Positions 62,231 through 64,000 of a DNA stretch of 64,000 nucleotides are shown in pieces. The translations under genes were made by a program, and so were the position numbers. The DNA is from Sipunculus nudus (lineage: Eukaryota; Annelida; Sipuncula; Golfingiida; Sipunculidae), in the NCBI GenBank assembly GCA_026874595.1, contig CM049308.1, forward strand, positions 95,466,624-95,530,623, written 5' to 3'. Positions within the stretch are counted from its first letter, which is position 1. Every line of letters begins with the position of its first letter. The notes below the pieces were generated by a model that saw nothing but the letters and a program-made list of their open reading frames with translations, was not told the DNA's origin and did no database searches.

Positions 62231-62880
62231 ATGTATGAGTTTTTTAAAAGATTATTTCAAAACTGAGGGCCATTTCGTTTGATCTTACTAGACTAGGGTT
62301 ATTTGTTATTACATTGTATCATCATTAACCAATGCTTTTGAACAAATAAATATTATTACCTTTCTTACAATCAAAAATATTACTCCATGTACATTCGTTG
62401 TCTAGGTTATCTGGTACATGTCTGAAAATGAAGCTTTCGTCCGAAAAAGCCGTGGGTTTTTAATGTTTTGAGAAACCTATTACCAATCGGTTGTGACAGA
62501 AATTAACATACACCGCTTTATTTTAAAGGTTTATCTTATAAACTTAAAACTTAATTCAGACAGAATGACTCAGTTTATACTGTTGATTTTTGGATCAGTT
62601 ACTCCTATCATTATCCCTTCATGAGTAAAAAATTCAGAATACAGAAAACCTTTAATAACGCTTAAACCAAACACAGGTATAAATATAGGTCTAATTTGTA
62701 TTGAGACTCGATAAGAAGTATAAGTGAGTCTTGGCTGTCATTAAGTGATATAAATATTGACGTCGAATCTTCTTGGAAGACAAGTTCAAACTAGAATATG
62801 CCTGTCAACAAGCGCCTACGAATATTCCCCGATTCTCGGAGGCCTATATAAAGTGAAACATTAGGGAATGACGTGACAGC
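62231..62880. other. Unassigned sequence
   Basis: No gene is seen. A TATA-like GGCCTATATAAAGTG at about 62841-62855 has no supported transcript downstream. Confidence 0.4.
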
Positions 62881-63560
62881 CGTCAAAATTAATGATATCA
62901 GAAATGCCAAAGATGGACGAAACTAAAAACATTTTCGTAGGTGGCACAACGAGCCATGTACACGAAATAAATGATAGCTTTGGACATGCACTATTTCGGA
63001 CATGCGCAGGTTGGACATTAAAATCCCAGGCTGATGCATCACACCACCCCTTTTATATATTTGGATTTATACCAAATATACACACACAGATGTACAGCTT
63101 GCATGCAATAAAAAATCATCAGAAATGAATCATTGATTTCAGGCATGTACATCGAACCACTTCTGAGATAAATGCATGGATATATTCAAGGAGTACGTAT
63201 ATATGATTGTAGATAAAGCCATACGTTTTGTGTAAAAGAAAGCCACGGAAGATGGGTGGACATGCAAAATTTCAGGGCGATATGCCAAACCACTCTTGAG
63301 ATAAGGCTATCAATGAATTCTACGCAAATAAGACTGTAGGTGGTGCCATCAGCCTTGTCTACGACAAATCTATCCAAGATAGATAAATGTGCAAATTTTC
63401 AGGCTGATGCATCTATCTAATCGTGAGATATGTGTAATGCCCCCCCCCCACACACACACAAAAAAAAACCCCATAAAATAATAGGTGCAAAAATGATTGT
63501 AGGTGGCGCCACCTGGCAAATGTAAGAGATTAAGATGTCCAGTAATGAGAAGAGCACCGT
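62880..63560 (+). repeat. Dispersed repeat with GTAGGTGGCGCCACC-type modules (same family as 1557-2240)
   Basis: Modules begin at about 62937 (GTAGGTGGCACAACG), 63340 (GTAGGTGGTGCCATC) and 63501 (GTAGGTGGCGCCACC). They share GCAAAATTTCAGG and TGAGATA words with the copy at 1557-2240. The short ORF at 62892-63128 is inside it and is not called. Confidence 0.6.
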
Positions 63561-63599
63561 AAATGGGGCATAATATTATAATATGCATAATAATATAAT

Positions 63600-64000
63600 A
63601 TGCATATTTTGTGACCTCTGACCTCATTAAATATGCGTGAATTCGCTGAGATTGTAATTCAGGTGAGAAACTGTATTGATTTATATATACTCATCATGAG
63701 TTATATGAAAATCCGTAAGATTTTTTTGTAAGTCTGGGTGTCGCCACCATGGTGACCTCTAACCTCATTAAATATGCATGCATTTTGCTGAGAATTTAAT
63801 TTAGGTAAGAAACTCTCTTGGCAAATATATGTAAGTCACCACGGTGCCTCCAAAGTGCGTTGACCTCTGACCTCATTAAATAAACGTGGATTTGCTGGAA
63901 ATCGAATTTAAGCGAGATATTTTATTGATTAACATTTCTTATAAACTTTATCAAAATCCATCACATTCCTCTTACGTTATCACGGCGACACCACAAAGTA
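63600..64000 (+). repeat. Three diverged tandem modules starting TGACCTCTGACCTCATTAAAT
   Basis: The start word occurs at about 63612, 63753 and 63861 (spacing 141 and 108 bp). Each module continues with a GCTGAGAT/GCTGGAAAT word and a GAGAAACT/GAGATATT word. It reaches the window edge. Confidence 0.65.

Noticed and set aside
62841-62892. TATA-box promoter (GGCCTATATAAAGTG) upstream of the ORF at 62892
   Set aside because: The ORF lies inside a dispersed repeat family and shows no protein motif.

Overview
The window looks like AT-rich, repeat-laden nuclear DNA of an invertebrate animal. A mollusc or related lophotrochozoan is my best guess, based on the types of LINE and dispersed repeats; this is inference, since no species-diagnostic gene is present. 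There are no operons, rRNA or convincing tRNA genes.

The only protein-coding gene of recognisable function is on the minus strand: the 5' end of an SLC5 (sodium/solute symporter, SGLT-like) gene. Coding exon 1 (49705 down to 49622, 28 codons) starts at an ATG in good context and ends at a GTGAGT donor. Exon 2 (9457 down to 9386, 24 codons) has a strong acceptor and a GTAAGT donor and encodes the family motif [13 protein letters not shown]. Both exons are phase 0 and join in frame. Exon 3 is not in the window, so 1-9385 is intron 2, and 9458-49621 is a 40.2 kb intron 1.

Intron 1 is mostly satellite. A 19 kb array of about 700 copies of a 27-bp unit (9474-28459) begins 14-15 bp from the exon 2 acceptor. 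A 12.2 kb array of 24-bp units (36262-48470) is organised into 1,662-, 1,234- and 1,258-bp higher-order repeats. On the other side of exon 2, a 98-bp x 21 minisatellite (7333-9384) abuts its donor site, so exon 2 sits between two unrelated tandem arrays. Between the large arrays lie a 3.4 kb foldback element with ~266-bp inverted ends (30150-33560), a 240-bp element with perfect 53-bp inverted arms and a hammerhead-ribozyme-like core (33597-33837), and copies of a ~1.0-1.4 kb dispersed repeat.

The flanks hold decayed non-LTR retrotransposons: an L1/Tx1-like 3' end (1-1556), a jockey/CR1-like copy with a stop codon and a mutated catalytic motif (3562-5990), and an L1/Tx1-like 5'/middle fragment (60116-61780). 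They also hold GGCGCC-centred dispersed repeats (1557-2240 and 62880-63560), a second foldback-like element (55424-58240), an element with short inverted ends (52540-53632) and an 85-codon unidentified ORF (59414-59671, minus). The very long ORFs in the satellites are by-products of a period divisible by three and are not called as genes.
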